Shown here piece after piece: positions 13,961 to 23,991 of a DNA stretch of 64,000 nucleotides (positions are counted from its first letter, which is position 1; every line of letters begins with the position of its first letter). A program made the position numbers and the translations under genes. The stretch spans positions 92,614 to 156,613 of the forward strand of contig NZ_MSLT01000007.1 of NCBI RefSeq assembly GCF_002149925.1, in the 5' to 3' direction. The notes beneath the pieces are model-generated. The model had not been told where the DNA came from. It did not search any database and was given only the letters and a program-made list of their open reading frames with translations. This DNA is from Thioflexithrix psekupsensis. GTDB lineage: Bacteria > Pseudomonadota > Gammaproteobacteria > Beggiatoales > Beggiatoaceae.

Positions 13961-16075
13961 TTAATCAACTTTAGGAATAAACGTCAATCCACCGTCATCA
14001 ATCGGAGATAAGGTATTGACTTCCTTAACATAATTAATGAAAGATTCGGCATAATCAAAGAAAGTATCCACCCGTTTTTCGGTAGGAACTCGCCCGAAGG
14101 CTAAATAACCATCTCCACCCGATGCACTAAATGAATTTGTCCCTACGCGATACGTTGCTTGTAAATCAATGGCTTGCCATTCATTTGTCGCTTTGTTTTT
14201 CACTTCTAACACAGTGACACGTTGGCCAGCGGCTTGATTCATGTCAATGGTATAACGAATACCGTAAGCATAAGGGAATGATCCCGATGAGCCGCCATTG
14301 TCGAAATGATTAATTAAGGCTTCTTCTAAAACTTGCTTCACTTCTGCGCCGCTCATTTCTAATAAATAAATGGTATTGCCAAATGGCAATAAAGTATAAG
14401 CGGTTTGCATGGTTATCGCGCCTTTTACCACATCAATTCGCACGCCGCCTGCGTTTTGAATCACTAAATCAGGATTGTATTGACGACTGGCTAATTGCTG
14501 AAAAAATCCTTTCGCCACTAAAGGCGCAATTAAGCTGCCTTGTGCCAATTCAATACCCGATGAATGACGGCCAGGAATTCGGATATGCAATAAGTCTTCT
14601 TTTGCCTCGCCAATTTCCTGTTTAGATAACACATCGACTTGTTCAACATAACGGGCTAAAATTTCGCTGACTTCTGGGTCTGGCGTGACAATTTCTACAT
14701 TAGGCATTTGGGCAATTTTTTGTTCAATATTTGCCCACGTTTCTTCATTAACCAATTCGCCATTTTGTTTAAATTGATCGCCTAATAATAACGTGGGTGT
14801 GCCAAGGCATTCTGTCACCACGCCATTATCATCAAATTTAACCGTCAAATGTCCCAACACATAGCCATATTGCCACGCATGAGCAACACAAACAGGCTCT
14901 TGACGCGGAGAGGATACAATCGTGGGGTAGCTGCCTTCAGATGTTAAACCCACTTCGGTAAAATCGCCCAATAAGGTATGCGAATCGCCACCCAAAATCA
15001 CATCAATTCCCGCCACTTGCAAGGCCATGGCTTGTTCTTGATTGTAGCCGTAATGGGTTAAATAAATAATTTTATTAATCCCTTTGGCTTCTAATTCGGC
15101 CGTGATGCGTTTTGCGGTTTCTATTTCATCAGAAAAGGTTAAATCTTTACCCGGAGAAGAACTGATTAATGTTTTTAAAGTATTAATCCCCACAATCGCC
15201 ACGGATTGACCGTTAATATTCTTAACTAAATAAGGTTCAATAGGTCGGGTTAATTGGCTTGGATTTAAGTCTTCACTTTGAGAAAAATCAATATTCGCAG
15301 TTACAATGGGGAATTGCAACTGATTTAGGAACGTTTTTAATTGTGCATTGCCATCATCAAATTCATGATTACCCAATACCATTGCGTCAAAATCAATCGC
15401 ATTCATGACAGCCGCATCTGCTTCGCCTTTAAACAGCGAATAATAAAGCGTTCCCACAATCGCATCGCCGACATGAAACACCAGTGGATTTTCCACTTGA
15501 CTGCGTAATTCTTTAATTTTCGCAGCCATTCGCGCAAAACCTGCAAAATTAACTTGTGTGGTGACTCCATCAAATTTTAGGTTAATGTTTTCTTCCACCA
15601 AATGCGAATGGTGATCGTTAATGTGGAGTAAATTTAACGTTAAAGGAGACTTAATTGCATCTTCAGCCACATAAGTTAATTCGGGTAATTGAAAATACCC
15701 GCCATTAACATGTTCTGCATCTAAAGCCACAGTGAATTGAGTGTGATGCGTTTTGCCAAAAACATCTAATTGTGGAATATGCAGCAATAAATTCGTGCCA
15801 TGCTCCATTAAGCGAGTGCCACATTGGGAAGTCGTTGGCGTGCAAGTGGCGGGAGAAACTTGCCCCAAATCCCAATAAGCCCGTTTCTCATTATCCGCTT
15901 TAAATAATAATTCCACACTCAAGGCCATATCCTCTGCCATATAACAGGGAATATGGATATTTAATTGCGCATCAACATAAGGGATTTGACAGTTTTCTTC
16001 GGCTGTCACCGCACCCATACCAAAATTTAAATTCAATGCTAAAAACGCATTGAAGAAAATAAATATTTTTCTCAT
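13961..16075 (-). CDS. Secreted 5'-nucleotidase / 2',3'-cyclic phosphodiesterase family protein
   Basis: This bifunctional metallophosphatase/5'-nucleotidase of the UshA/NadN family should hydrolyse extracellular nucleotides in the periplasm or outside the cell. The 704-residue protein has a signal peptide (residues 1 to about 25, ending AVTAEE). An extra N-terminal beta-rich domain of about 120 residues with paired cysteines follows. The metallophosphatase domain has LLHINDHHSH (metal ligands), HVGDAIVG, LGNHEFDDG and GGDSHTLLG. The 5'-nucleotidase C-terminal domain has NAGGVRIDV, LPFGNTIYLLEMSGAEVKQV and FSASGGDGY. UshA is about 550 residues; the difference is the N-terminal domain. It is a single gene with its own terminator. 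Confidence 0.88.
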   Translation of the reverse strand: MRKIFIFFNAFLALNLNFGMGAVTAEENCQIPYVDAQLNIHIPCYMAEDMALSVELLFKADNEKRAYWDLGQVSPATCTPTTSQCGTRLMEHGTNLLLHIPQLDVFGKTHHTQFTVALDAEHVNGGYFQLPELTYVAEDAIKSPLTLNLLHINDHHSHLVEENINLKFDGVTTQVNFAGFARMAAKIKELRSQVENPLVFHVGDAIVGTLYYSLFKGEADAAVMNAIDFDAMVLGNHEFDDGNAQLKTFLNQLQFPIVTANIDFSQSEDLNPSQLTRPIEPYLVKNINGQSVAIVGINTLKTLISSSPGKDLTFSDEIETAKRITAELEAKGINKIIYLTHYGYNQEQAMALQVAGIDVILGGDSHTLLGDFTEVGLTSEGSYPTIVSSPRQEPVCVAHAWQYGYVLGHLTVKFDDNGVVTECLGTPTLLLGDQFKQNGELVNEETWANIEQKIAQMPNVEIVTPDPEVSEILARYVEQVDVLSKQEIGEAKEDLLHIRIPGRHSSGIELAQGSLIAPLVAKGFFQQLASRQYNPDLVIQNAGGVRIDVVKGAITMQTAYTLLPFGNTIYLLEMSGAEVKQVLEEALINHFDNGGSSGSFPYAYGIRYTIDMNQAAGQRVTVLEVKNKATNEWQAIDLQATYRVGTNSFSASGGDGYLAFGRVPTEKRVDTFFDYAESFINYVKEVNTLSPIDDGGLTFIPKVD

Positions 16076-16256
16076 TGAAACCTCTGTTTTTACCGTTAAA
16101 AAAGTACCTATTTATCATATTAAGATGGCAAAGCAATGACACTGTTGGATTACCCATAGCTAACATCTTGTTTTTAAGCACTTCAGCATTTTGGACGCGA
16201 TTTTGCTATCATTAAAGCAATGACTGATCAGTTTTTAACAAAAGGACGTTTAATCA

Positions 16257-16922
16257 ATGAACACTCGACAATCCCTTGCACTGCTGCTAGTCGGCCTATT
16301 GTGCTGGGGTCAATGGGCTTATGCAGGCGGCTTTGGCACCAGTACGCCTGACGATTGGCTGCCTGAATTGACCTTGCATCAAGTGGGCGTTCCGGCGGAG
16401 GCGTTAAGTTTACCTTATCGGGTAGAGCGGGATCGCGGTTTGATGGGCAGTTTGCCTCCCTCAGATCGTCGCGCCCACGGTGTCATTTACACCAGAGAAA
16501 TTAATGAAAATAGTCGCATTGATTTTTTAATCAGTGGCATTCGCAACGATGTCCCGGTTGATATTTTTCTCGCTTACAGCACACGCCCCGGAGAATTTCC
16601 TATGCCCGTGCGCGTGGGAGAATTTCGCCTTGACATGCCCACGATGCAAATTATCGCGGGTGTTTCCGCGCCACCGGTAAACCATTATTTACAACACGAT
16701 CCTACGCCCATCGGTCGCGCCACAGCCATGACGCGCGCTGTGACTTTGACGGTATGGCTGTCTGATTTAAACGCCCCCCAATTGCAAAGTAATGAATTGT
16801 TTTTTCAAGCATTGGCTTTGCCCGCGGGGTCGCTGGATTTAAAAGAAGCTCAAGCCTCAGAAGTTGATCATTTTCTCATTGAGCGGCATCAAGTTCGACG
16901 ATTGCCACCTGATTTTGAGTAG
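16257..16922 (+). CDS. Secreted protein of unknown function
   Basis: I do not recognise this 221-residue protein. It has a clean Sec signal peptide (NTRQSLALLLVGLLCWGQWA, cleavage near AYAGG), no further membrane segments and no cysteines in the mature part. The body is beta-rich, with FLISGIRNDVPVDIFLAYST and MTRAVTLTVWLSDL as likely strands. It is probably periplasmic or extracellular. AAAGGACG precedes the ATG at 16257. It is monocistronic, divergent from the nucleotidase gene, and closed by a terminator at 16953. Confidence 0.75.
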   Translation: MNTRQSLALLLVGLLCWGQWAYAGGFGTSTPDDWLPELTLHQVGVPAEALSLPYRVERDRGLMGSLPPSDRRAHGVIYTREINENSRIDFLISGIRNDVPVDIFLAYSTRPGEFPMPVRVGEFRLDMPTMQIIAGVSAPPVNHYLQHDPTPIGRATAMTRAVTLTVWLSDLNAPQLQSNELFFQALALPAGSLDLKEAQASEVDHFLIERHQVRRLPPDFE

Positions 16923-16952
16923 ACGGCAGTCGCCGCTTTATCTTTCCTAAAA

Positions 16953-16984
16953 GTGCCGAGCGGTTTGGTTTAACCGTTCGGCAC
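16953..16984 (+). terminator. Intrinsic terminator-like hairpin before mnmG
   Basis: GTGCCGAGCGGTT pairs with AACCGTTCGGCAC with one mismatch around a 6-base loop. A GCTTGTTTT tail follows. It closes the gene at 16257-16922 and lies 40 bases before mnmG. Confidence 0.8.
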
Positions 16985-17024
16985 GCTTGTTTTAACCCCT
17001 TGTCATGCTTGTAAAATCACTGCT

Positions 17025-18932
17025 ATGAATACTGCTTTTGAAACTTATGATGTCATTGTTGTTGGCGGCGGCCATGCGGGAACAGAAGCTGCTTTGGCGG
17101 CGGCTCGTTTGGGCGCGAAAACGTTGTTATTGACCCATAACATTGAAACGTTGGGACAAATGTCTTGTAATCCAGCTATCGGTGGCATTGGCAAGGGACA
17201 ATTGGTCAAAGAAATTGATGCCTTAGGCGGTTTAATGGCACACGCCGCTGATTTGGCAGGAATACAGTTTCGCCAACTCAACGCCAGCAAAGGCCCCGCT
17301 GTACGCGCCACCCGTGCGCAAATTGATCGCCAACGTTATAAAAAAGTGGTTCGCGCTGCCTTAGAAACACAAACGAATTTGCAGTTATTTCAACAAGCGG
17401 TTGATGATTTAATCATTGAAAATGATCAGGTTAAAGGCGTAATTACTCAAATGGGTTTGCGCATTTATGCGCATGCGGTGGTTTTGACTGTTGGGACATT
17501 TTTGGCCGGACGCATTCATGTGGGTTTAAGTCAGCATCGCGGCGGACGCGCTGGAGAACCGCCGTCATTAAGTTTAGCCGAAGCCTTGCGGGCTTTGCCT
17601 TTTCGGGTGGAGCGTTTGAAAACGGGAACGCCTCCGCGTTTAGATCAACGCAGTTTAGATTTTAGCGTGATGCAGCCGCAACCCGGTGATGATCCTGTGC
17701 CAATTTTCTCTTTTTTGGGAAACGCAGAACAGCATCCGCCGCAAGTGATGTGTCACATTACGCATACCAATACCCGCACGCATGACATTATCGCCAGTGG
17801 TTTAGACCGTTCACCGCTTTATACGGGCGTGATTGAGGGCATTGGGCCGCGTTATTGTCCTTCGATAGAAGATAAAATTGTGCGTTTTGCTGATAAATCT
17901 TCACATCAGATTTTTATGGAGCCAGAGGGTTTAGATACATTTGAAATTTATCCCAATGGGATTTCTACCAGTTTGCCGTTTGACATTCAGGTGGCTTTGG
18001 TGCGTTCGATGCGCGGTTGTGAACAGGCGCATATTACACGACCCGGTTATGCGATTGAATATGATTTTTTTGATCCGCGTGATTTAAAACCCAGTTTGGA
18101 AACGAAAGCCGTTGCCCATTTATTTTTTGCAGGTCAAATTAACGGCACAACGGGCTATGAAGAAGCAGCCGCACAAGGTTTAATTGCGGGCTTAAATGCG
18201 GGCTTATTGGTACAAGGAAAAACGGCATGGACTCCGCGTCGAGATGAGGCGTATATTGGGGTGTTAATTGACGATTTAATTCGTTTGGGAACTAATGAGC
18301 CTTATCGAATGTTTACCAGTCGTGCCGAATACCGTTTATTATTACGCGAAGACAATGCGGATTTGCGTTTAACCCCAAAAGGACGAGAATTGGGATTGGT
18401 GGATGATTTCCGTTGGCAAGCCTTTGAAACGAAACAACAAGCGATTGTGGCTGAACAAGCGCGTTTAAGTCAATTATGGATTCACCCTGATAATCCTGCT
18501 TTGGCGAATTTTCCCAGTGCGGTGCGTCGGGATGTGTCGGCGATTGAGTTATTGCGGCGGCCGGAACTCAGTTATCAAGATTTGTTGCGTTTACCAGAAA
18601 TTGCGCCCGGTGTGGCTGATCCGCGAGTGGCTGAACAAGTGGAAATTCAGACCAAATACGAAGGCTATATTGAGCGTCAAGCGGTGGAAATTGCGCGTTT
18701 ACGTCGTTATGATGAGACGATTCTGCCAGATGGTTTTGATTATGAAGGGATTAGTGGGCTTTCGACGGAGATTCGCCAGAAATTAGTGCGACATCGCCCT
18801 ACGACTATCGGTCAGGCTTCACGGATACCGGGCATGACTCCCGCTGCGATTTCGTTATTATTAATTTTTCTGAAAAAACACGGTTATAGCCGTAAATCCA
18901 GTGAAGGAAATGATTTGGATAAAGTGGGGTGA
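17025..18932 (+). CDS. mnmG: tRNA uridine 5-carboxymethylaminomethyl modification enzyme MnmG
   Basis: MnmG (GidA) is the FAD-dependent partner of MnmE. Together they install the cmnm5 group on U34 of tRNAs reading NNA/NNG codons. The 635-residue protein opens with the dinucleotide-binding motif [20 protein letters not shown]. Family signatures follow: [20 protein letters not shown] near residue 48, [18 protein letters not shown], and [18 protein letters not shown] near residue 370. The C-terminal helical domain for MnmE/tRNA binding ends with the [20 protein letters not shown] region. The length equals the E. coli protein (629). rsmG, its frequent downstream neighbour, is absent; a terminator follows at once. 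Confidence 0.97.
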   Translation: MNTAFETYDVIVVGGGHAGTEAALAAARLGAKTLLLTHNIETLGQMSCNPAIGGIGKGQLVKEIDALGGLMAHAADLAGIQFRQLNASKGPAVRATRAQIDRQRYKKVVRAALETQTNLQLFQQAVDDLIIENDQVKGVITQMGLRIYAHAVVLTVGTFLAGRIHVGLSQHRGGRAGEPPSLSLAEALRALPFRVERLKTGTPPRLDQRSLDFSVMQPQPGDDPVPIFSFLGNAEQHPPQVMCHITHTNTRTHDIIASGLDRSPLYTGVIEGIGPRYCPSIEDKIVRFADKSSHQIFMEPEGLDTFEIYPNGISTSLPFDIQVALVRSMRGCEQAHITRPGYAIEYDFFDPRDLKPSLETKAVAHLFFAGQINGTTGYEEAAAQGLIAGLNAGLLVQGKTAWTPRRDEAYIGVLIDDLIRLGTNEPYRMFTSRAEYRLLLREDNADLRLTPKGRELGLVDDFRWQAFETKQQAIVAEQARLSQLWIHPDNPALANFPSAVRRDVSAIELLRRPELSYQDLLRLPEIAPGVADPRVAEQVEIQTKYEGYIERQAVEIARLRRYDETILPDGFDYEGISGLSTEIRQKLVRHRPTTIGQASRIPGMTPAAISLLLIFLKKHGYSRKSSEGNDLDKVG

Positions 18933-18945
18933 TTTTTTTGGGGAT

Positions 18946-18967
18946 AAGGCGCGTTTTTTTGCGCCTT
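18946..18967 (+). terminator. Intrinsic terminator of mnmG
   Basis: AAGGCGC (18946-18952) and GCGCCTT (18961-18967) form a perfect stem around a T-rich loop, 14 bases after the mnmG stop. Confidence 0.8.
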
Positions 18968-19014
18968 TATTTGCTTTTTTAAATCTTAAAATTTTCCCAA
19001 GTTAGGTAAAAATC

Positions 19015-19970
19015 GTGAATTATAATCGACTAGAAAAATACAAGCTATGGATAGACAGTAACGACGCAATACAAATTGCGAAACAAAAAAATAATGCAAA
19101 ATTACTCTTCCAATTCATAGATGATGGATATTGTGTTTTGCCTAAGAAAATTCCATCTGCACTCATTGATAATACGTGGAATAGCTTGGAAAGTGCCCTA
19201 AATACAGGTTTTGACTTGACCTGTCATAAAGAAGGTATTGGATGTTTCTCAAGCTTGAATGAAAACATCATGAATGAGATAGGTGGTAGATATTCGGTAC
19301 ATGATTTTCATCAACATTCTGAAGATTTGTTACAAATCGTTACCAATGATCTTCTTGCTGATTTTCTTATAGAGGCTTTTGGAAAAACGCCTATTTTAAT
19401 GCAGTCACAGATGTTTCGTCTTGCTTCACATAAAGGTGCTCATGCCGATTATGTGTATCAGCCTTTTGATAATCCAGTCCATTCTATAACTTGTTGGATT
19501 GCTGGCGAAGACATATCAGAGAACTCAGGCGCATTATTTTTTTATCCACGTTCTCATCATTTAAGTCCATATACATTTTCTAATGGAAAATTATTGTGGG
19601 ATGGGTCGGATAAGGATTTAACTCAGATGAAAAAGTATCATACTGAATTGGAGAATATATGTGCTAATTCTGGTTTGCAAAAAAAAAGCTTTATTGCCAC
19701 TAAGGGGAAGTATTGCTACTTAACTCCAAACTCGTACATGGTAGTTCTATCGCCTCATCTAACATAATTACTAGAAAGAGTTTCTCTTTACATTTTTCCT
19801 GCATGGATTCTTTTTTATATAAAAATTTTCCGATATATGAAGATTCAACACTACATTACCGTAATGGCATTGCATATAATTCAAAAGGCCACTGGTTAGG
19901 GCAGGGTGCTAAAATTTTGTTTGAAGATATTAGAGCCTGTCGTCATGAAATCACAGATGACGTAACCTAG
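19015..19970 (+). pseudogene. Phytanoyl-CoA dioxygenase (PhyH)-like gene, frameshifted
   Basis: The gene encodes a PhyH-type Fe(II)/2-oxoglutarate oxygenase. From GTG 19015 the first frame gives 250 residues with FIDDGYCVLPKKIPSALIDN, an iron-ligand pattern HADYVYQPFDNPVHSITCWI, and ENSGALFFYPRSHH. Near 19731-19735 the frame breaks: it ends MVVLSPHLT, whereas the neighbouring frame carries on as VHGSSIASSNIITRKSFSLH and runs to 19970. VHGS supplies the second histidine ligand expected there. One missing base explains the switch. The final stop TAG coincides with the target site of an IS5-type remnant, so the C-terminus may also be altered. AT content and codon use are looser than in the housekeeping neighbours, suggesting acquisition. 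The substrate is unknown; the family modifies fatty acids, small metabolites and antibiotics. Confidence 0.75.
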
Positions 19971-20157
19971 AGGCTGTCGTCACAAATGGATAAATGGTAG
20001 AATCTGAGTCAATAAAGCAACAGAGAAGTATGTAGAAATGGAAGGTTGTCAGGGGCGGAGTACCGCCACCCGGTATGCCAAAAATACCGACTCCTTTCTC
20101 GCTGCTGCACAAATTCGATGCCTCTTTCTTTGGTTACAAATCTTGTGACGACACTGC
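19971..20157 (+). mobile_element. 187-bp IS5-type remnant with TIRs and CTAG target duplication
   Basis: The ends share TGTCGTCACAA as inverted repeats (from 19975 at the left, and the complement TTGTGACGACA at the right). CTAG flanks both sides (19967-19970 and 20158-20161). The interior keeps only the last codons of a plus-strand transposase: TRYAKNTDSFLAAAQIRCLF then LWLQIL and a stop at 20146-20148, like the C-terminus of IS5/IS427-group DDE transposases. It is an internally deleted, non-autonomous copy inserted at the end of the PhyH-like gene. Confidence 0.6.
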
Positions 20158-20187
20158 CTAGGTAAGGCAAAAATAGGCAACAAAAAA

Positions 20188-20261
20188 AGCCTGCTGACTA
20201 TCCATAAAAAGTTATCAGAAAAATCATCAAACTCCATTATGGCTTTTTATGTAGCAGGCGT
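20188..20261. repeat. Long imperfect hairpin, possible second IS end
   Basis: GCCTGCTGACTATCCATAAA on the left is matched on the opposite strand by GCCTGCTACATAAAAAGCCA, giving an imperfect inverted repeat. Minus-strand reading starts MEFDDFSDNFLW, which resembles the N-terminus of IS5-family transposases, and then runs into the IS remnant at 20157. This could be a fragment of another element; support is weak. Confidence 0.3.
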
Positions 20262-20329
20262 TAGTGTTGGTAATTATAGCGTTTTTTGGCAGAAGTTCAA
20301 ATTTGAAAAGTAATTGTGTAGTAAATCTA

Positions 20330-21421
20330 CTACACATTAAACCGAAAGTGCATCACATCGCCATCTTGCACAATGTATTCTTTGCCTTCTAAACGCCATT
20401 TTCCTGCTTCTTTCGCGCCTTGTTCTCCCTTATACGCGACAAAATCCGCGTAAGCAATCACTTCAGCCCGAATAAAACCGCGTTCAAAATCCGTATGAAT
20501 CACGCTCGCGGCTTTGGGCGCAGTCGCACCAATGGGAATTGTCCATGCACGAACTTCTTTTTCCCCTGCGGTAAAATACGTTTGCAAACCCAATAAACCA
20601 TAACCCGCTTGAATCACGCGATTTAAGCCCGGCTCACTCATGCCCATCGCTTCTAAAAATTCGGCACGCTCTGCGGGGTCTAAGCGCATCAATTCCGCTT
20701 CCGTCGCCGCGGATACGGTCACCAAGCCTGCGGATTCTTTCGCCGCTAATTCCGTTACCGCATCCAAATAAGGATTATTAATAAAACCATCTTCATTGAC
20801 ATTCGCCACGTATAAAACAGGTTTAAAAGTCAATAATTGTAACGTTTTAATAAAAGCCGATTCCGTTTCATCTAAAGGCAAATGACGCGCTGAATAACCT
20901 TGATCTAAATGCGCGTGCATTCGTTCTAATACGGCTTTTTGCGCTAACATTTCTTTATTGCCGCTTTTAGACTGTTTTTGTGCGCGTTGCAAAGCACGAT
21001 CAACGGTGTCTAAATCGGCTAAACCTAATTCGGTTTGAATCACTTCAATATCAGCCAATGGATTGACTTTACCCGCCACATGAATCACATCATCATTGTC
21101 AAAACAACGCACTACGTGCGCAATGGCTTGTGTTTCTCGAATATTGGCTAAAAATTGATTGCCTAAACCTTCGCCTTTCGACGCGCCTGCCACCAAACCC
21201 GCAATATCCACAAATTCCATTGTGGTAGGAATAACCCGTTGTGGTTTGACTAAGTCGGCTAAAATATCCAAACGCGCATCAGGCATGGCGACAATACCCA
21301 CATTGGGATCGATGGTACAAAACGGATAATTTTCCGCTTGAATTCCTGCATTCGTTAGCGCATTAAATAAAGTGGACTTTCCCACATTCGGCAAGCCAAC
21401 AATTCCACATTTAAAACCCAT
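20330..21421 (-). CDS. ychF: Ribosome-binding ATPase YchF
   Basis: YchF (EngD/OLA1 family) is an Obg-related P-loop NTPase that prefers ATP and associates with ribosomes. The 363-residue length equals that of E. coli YchF. It shows G1 [18 protein letters not shown] at residues 8-25, G3 [20 protein letters not shown], the NVNE-type G4 (YVANVNEDG) near residue 201, and a C-terminal TGS domain ending [15 protein letters not shown]. It follows pth by 27 bases, the standard gammaproteobacterial pth-ychF pair. Confidence 0.97.
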   Translation of the reverse strand: MGFKCGIVGLPNVGKSTLFNALTNAGIQAENYPFCTIDPNVGIVAMPDARLDILADLVKPQRVIPTTMEFVDIAGLVAGASKGEGLGNQFLANIRETQAIAHVVRCFDNDDVIHVAGKVNPLADIEVIQTELGLADLDTVDRALQRAQKQSKSGNKEMLAQKAVLERMHAHLDQGYSARHLPLDETESAFIKTLQLLTFKPVLYVANVNEDGFINNPYLDAVTELAAKESAGLVTVSAATEAELMRLDPAERAEFLEAMGMSEPGLNRVIQAGYGLLGLQTYFTAGEKEVRAWTIPIGATAPKAASVIHTDFERGFIRAEVIAYADFVAYKGEQGAKEAGKWRLEGKEYIVQDGDVMHFRFNV

Positions 21422-21448
21422 AATTTTTCCACTCTAATTTAATCATTT

Positions 21449-22018
21449 TTAACGATGTAATTGTTGCATCGCTTTATTGAATTCTCCCGCGAATAATAAC
21501 GGTATCACCGCAAGACTGCGTGTAATCGCCTCATCCATCGCGTGGCGATCCGAATCCGTAGGCGCGGATAAAACGTAATCAACTACCTGATCCCGATGGC
21601 CGGGATGGCCAATCCCTAAACGTAAACGAGAAAATTCCGCACTGGCCAACTGCTGCACCGTGTCACGTAATCCATTATGACCGCCATGGCCGCCACCAAC
21701 TTTTAATCGCACCGTACCGGGCGACAAATCCAATTCATCATGGGCGACAAGAATCGCATTCACGGGAATTTTATAAAATTGCGCCATGGCTTGAATCGCC
21801 ACGCCACTGCGATTCATAAATGTCTGCGGTTTCAATAACCAACAGTCAATATCTGCCGTCTGAATACGCGCCACTTCTCCCGAAAAACGCGATTCTGTGC
21901 GAAAACTCAAGCGATAATCCCGCGCCACCGCATCCACGAACCAAAAACCCGCATTGTGTCGAGTATTCGCATAACGACCGCCGGGATTGCCTAAGCCAAC
22001 CACTAAGCCAATGGACAT
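21449..22018 (-). CDS. pth: Peptidyl-tRNA hydrolase
   Basis: Pth cleaves peptidyl-tRNAs released from stalled ribosomes. The 189-residue protein has the catalytic histidine in NTRHNAGFWFVDAVA (His21), LLKPQTFMNRSG with the conserved Asn, VAHDELDLSPGTVRLKVGGG, and HNGLRDTVQQL. The size is normal (E. coli 194). It lies between rplY and ychF on the same strand. Confidence 0.97.
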   Translation of the reverse strand: MSIGLVVGLGNPGGRYANTRHNAGFWFVDAVARDYRLSFRTESRFSGEVARIQTADIDCWLLKPQTFMNRSGVAIQAMAQFYKIPVNAILVAHDELDLSPGTVRLKVGGGHGGHNGLRDTVQQLASAEFSRLRLGIGHPGHRDQVVDYVLSAPTDSDRHAMDEAITRSLAVIPLLFAGEFNKAMQQLHR

Positions 22019-22130
22019 GGGTTCATCCTCGCCATTTTTAGCCTAAGAATAAAAACATAAAGCCCAATTCGCCATTAAATGCGAATTGAGCCGATGTTTA
22101 AGCACTAAAAAACATCTACGCCGTGCGAAA

Positions 22131-22754
22131 TTACGCCGCGCCTTCTTCTTCTTCAGTGCCGTGGCCACCGCCATGCGCAGAAACAGAAACGACGGGCTGA
22201 TCGTGGGCTTCACCGTGAGATAATTCTACCAATTCTACCCCTTCAGGTAACACTAAATCGGATAAATGTAACACTTGACCCACATTGACTTCTTTCAAAT
22301 CGACTTCGATAAATTCAGGTAAGTTTTTGGGGAAACAACGCACTTCCACTTCATTCAACTGGTGAGAAATGCCGCCACCACCCAATTTCACGCCCACACA
22401 AATGTCTTCGTTGATGAAATGTAAGGGGACATTCATGGTAATCTTCTCACTTTCGCTGACTCGTTGTAAGTCAAAATGTAAGGGATTACCATTGGTAGGA
22501 TGACGTTGTAAGTCTTTCAATACCACTTGTTGGCTTTGCTCATTGAGTTGCAGCGTTAAAATATGGCTGTAAAACGCTTCATTTTGCAAGTGCTTGTTCA
22601 ATTCGTGAAAACGAGTGGACAACATCACGGGTTCTTGTCCCACTCCACCGTATAAAATACCGGGAACTAAGCCCCCACGACGCAGGCGGCGGCTCGCACC
22701 TTTCCCTGTATCGCTGCGTGGCAGGGCATTGATGGTAAAATCTTCGGTACTCAT
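22131..22754 (-). CDS. rplY: Ribosomal protein bL25 (CTC form)
   Basis: bL25 binds 5S rRNA in the large subunit. The 207 residues from ATG 22754 are the long general-stress (CTC) form. The N-terminal L25 domain includes RSDTGKGASRRLRRGGLVPG and LKDLQRHPTNGNPLHFDLQR. The C-terminal beta domain includes HFINEDICVGVKLGGG, and a short His/Gly/Glu tail closes the protein. A TTG five codons upstream keeps the frame open, but GGAG lies 9 bases before ATG 22754, which decides the start. It is preceded by prs and followed by pth. Confidence 0.96.
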   Translation of the reverse strand: MSTEDFTINALPRSDTGKGASRRLRRGGLVPGILYGGVGQEPVMLSTRFHELNKHLQNEAFYSHILTLQLNEQSQQVVLKDLQRHPTNGNPLHFDLQRVSESEKITMNVPLHFINEDICVGVKLGGGGISHQLNEVEVRCFPKNLPEFIEVDLKEVNVGQVLHLSDLVLPEGVELVELSHGEAHDQPVVSVSAHGGGHGTEEEEGAA

Positions 22755-22864
22755 TAATATATGCTCCAAATAAAAATGCCTTAATGGCTTATCAGAAATA
22801 ATAATAACACCGCGACCAGTGTTATTTCGGGTAAAAACGGTTTTAAATGCTTAACTGATTGAAA

Positions 22865-23812
22865 TTACTCAGAAAATAAGGAACTCACCGATTCTTCTTC
22901 ACTAATACGGCGAATGGTTTCACCGAGTAATTCGGCCACACTAAGCGGGCGAATTTTGGCGCAATTTGCAGCTTCAGGACTGAGGGGAATGGTGTCTGTC
23001 ACCACTAAACTGTCTAAACCGGATTGCTCAATGTTTTGCACTGCATTGCCAGATAACACCGCGTGAGTACAATACGCATGAACTTGAGCCGCGCCGTGTT
23101 CTTTTAAGGCATTGGCGGCTTCGCGCAACGTGCCTGCGGTATCCACCAAGTCATCAACAATAATACAACTGCGGTTTTCCACTTCCCCAATAATATTCAT
23201 CACCTTAGCCACATTGGCCTTAGGACGACGTTTATCAATAATCGCCAAATCAGCATCATCTAAATGCTTGGCCATGGCTCTGGCACGCACGACTCCGCCC
23301 ACATCGGGAGAGACTACAATTAAATTGGGATAACGTTGTTTTTTAATGTCGTGCAGCAAAATAGGCGAGGCGTAAATATTATCGACGGGCAGATCAAAAA
23401 AACCTTGAATCTGATCGGCATGTAAATCCACCGTTAAAACGCGATCCGTTCCCACACTGGTGATCATATTGGCCACTAATTTAGCGGTAATCGGCACCCG
23501 TGCCGAACGCGGACGGCGATCTTGCCGTGAATAACCAAAATAAGGAATAACTGTTGTCACACGACCTGCGGAAGCCCGTTTGACCGAATCCACCAAGACC
23601 ATTAATTCCATTAAATTGTCATTGGTAGGGGCGCAGGTGGGTTGGATAATAAAGACATCTTTACCGCGGACATTTTCTTGAATTTCGACCATAATTTCGT
23701 CATCGCTAAAACGACCGACGATGGCCATACCCAGTGGGATGTGCAGATAACGCGCAACCGCCTCAGCGAGCGCGGGGTTAGCATTACCCGTGAACACCAT
23801 AATTCGGCTCAC
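22865..23812 (-). CDS. prs: Ribose-phosphate pyrophosphokinase
   Basis: Prs makes PRPP from ribose 5-phosphate and ATP for nucleotide, histidine, tryptophan and NAD synthesis. The 315 residues (E. coli 315) contain [57 protein letters not shown] and the PRPP loop [18 protein letters not shown]. The start is a GTG at 23812 with AGGAG 7 bases before it. It sits between the tRNA-Gln gene and rplY. Confidence 0.97.
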   Translation of the reverse strand: MSRIMVFTGNANPALAEAVARYLHIPLGMAIVGRFSDDEIMVEIQENVRGKDVFIIQPTCAPTNDNLMELMVLVDSVKRASAGRVTTVIPYFGYSRQDRRPRSARVPITAKLVANMITSVGTDRVLTVDLHADQIQGFFDLPVDNIYASPILLHDIKKQRYPNLIVVSPDVGGVVRARAMAKHLDDADLAIIDKRRPKANVAKVMNIIGEVENRSCIIVDDLVDTAGTLREAANALKEHGAAQVHAYCTHAVLSGNAVQNIEQSGLDSLVVTDTIPLSPEAANCAKIRPLSVAELLGETIRRISEEESVSSLFSE

Positions 23813-23879
23813 AGCTAAACTCCTGCGGATAGATTTGGCTATAAAATAAGGGCTTGCGAAAGGCTTTGTCAGAAAAGAT

Positions 23880-23955
23880 TGGCTGGGGTACTAGGATTCG
23901 AACCTAGGAAATGACGGGATCAAAACCCGTTGCCTTACCGCTTGGCTATACCCCA
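23880..23955 (-). tRNA. tRNA-Gln (anticodon TTG)
   Basis: The minus strand folds into a full cloverleaf. The acceptor TGGGGTA pairs with TACCCCA, the anticodon stem ACGGG/CCCGT encloses loop TTTTGAT with anticodon TTG, and the T arm CCTAG-GTTCGAA-TCCTAG is present. The 3' end has discriminator G and an encoded CCA. Its place between ispE and prs is conserved in gammaproteobacteria. Confidence 0.96.
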
Positions 23956-23991
23956 GTAGGCGAAATTTGAGAGGATTAAGTGGTCACTTTA

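Noticed and set aside
23880..23955. Possible attachment site at the tRNA-Gln gene
   Set aside because: No integrase and no repeated tRNA 3' end are seen nearby; the flanks are the conserved ispE-prs block.
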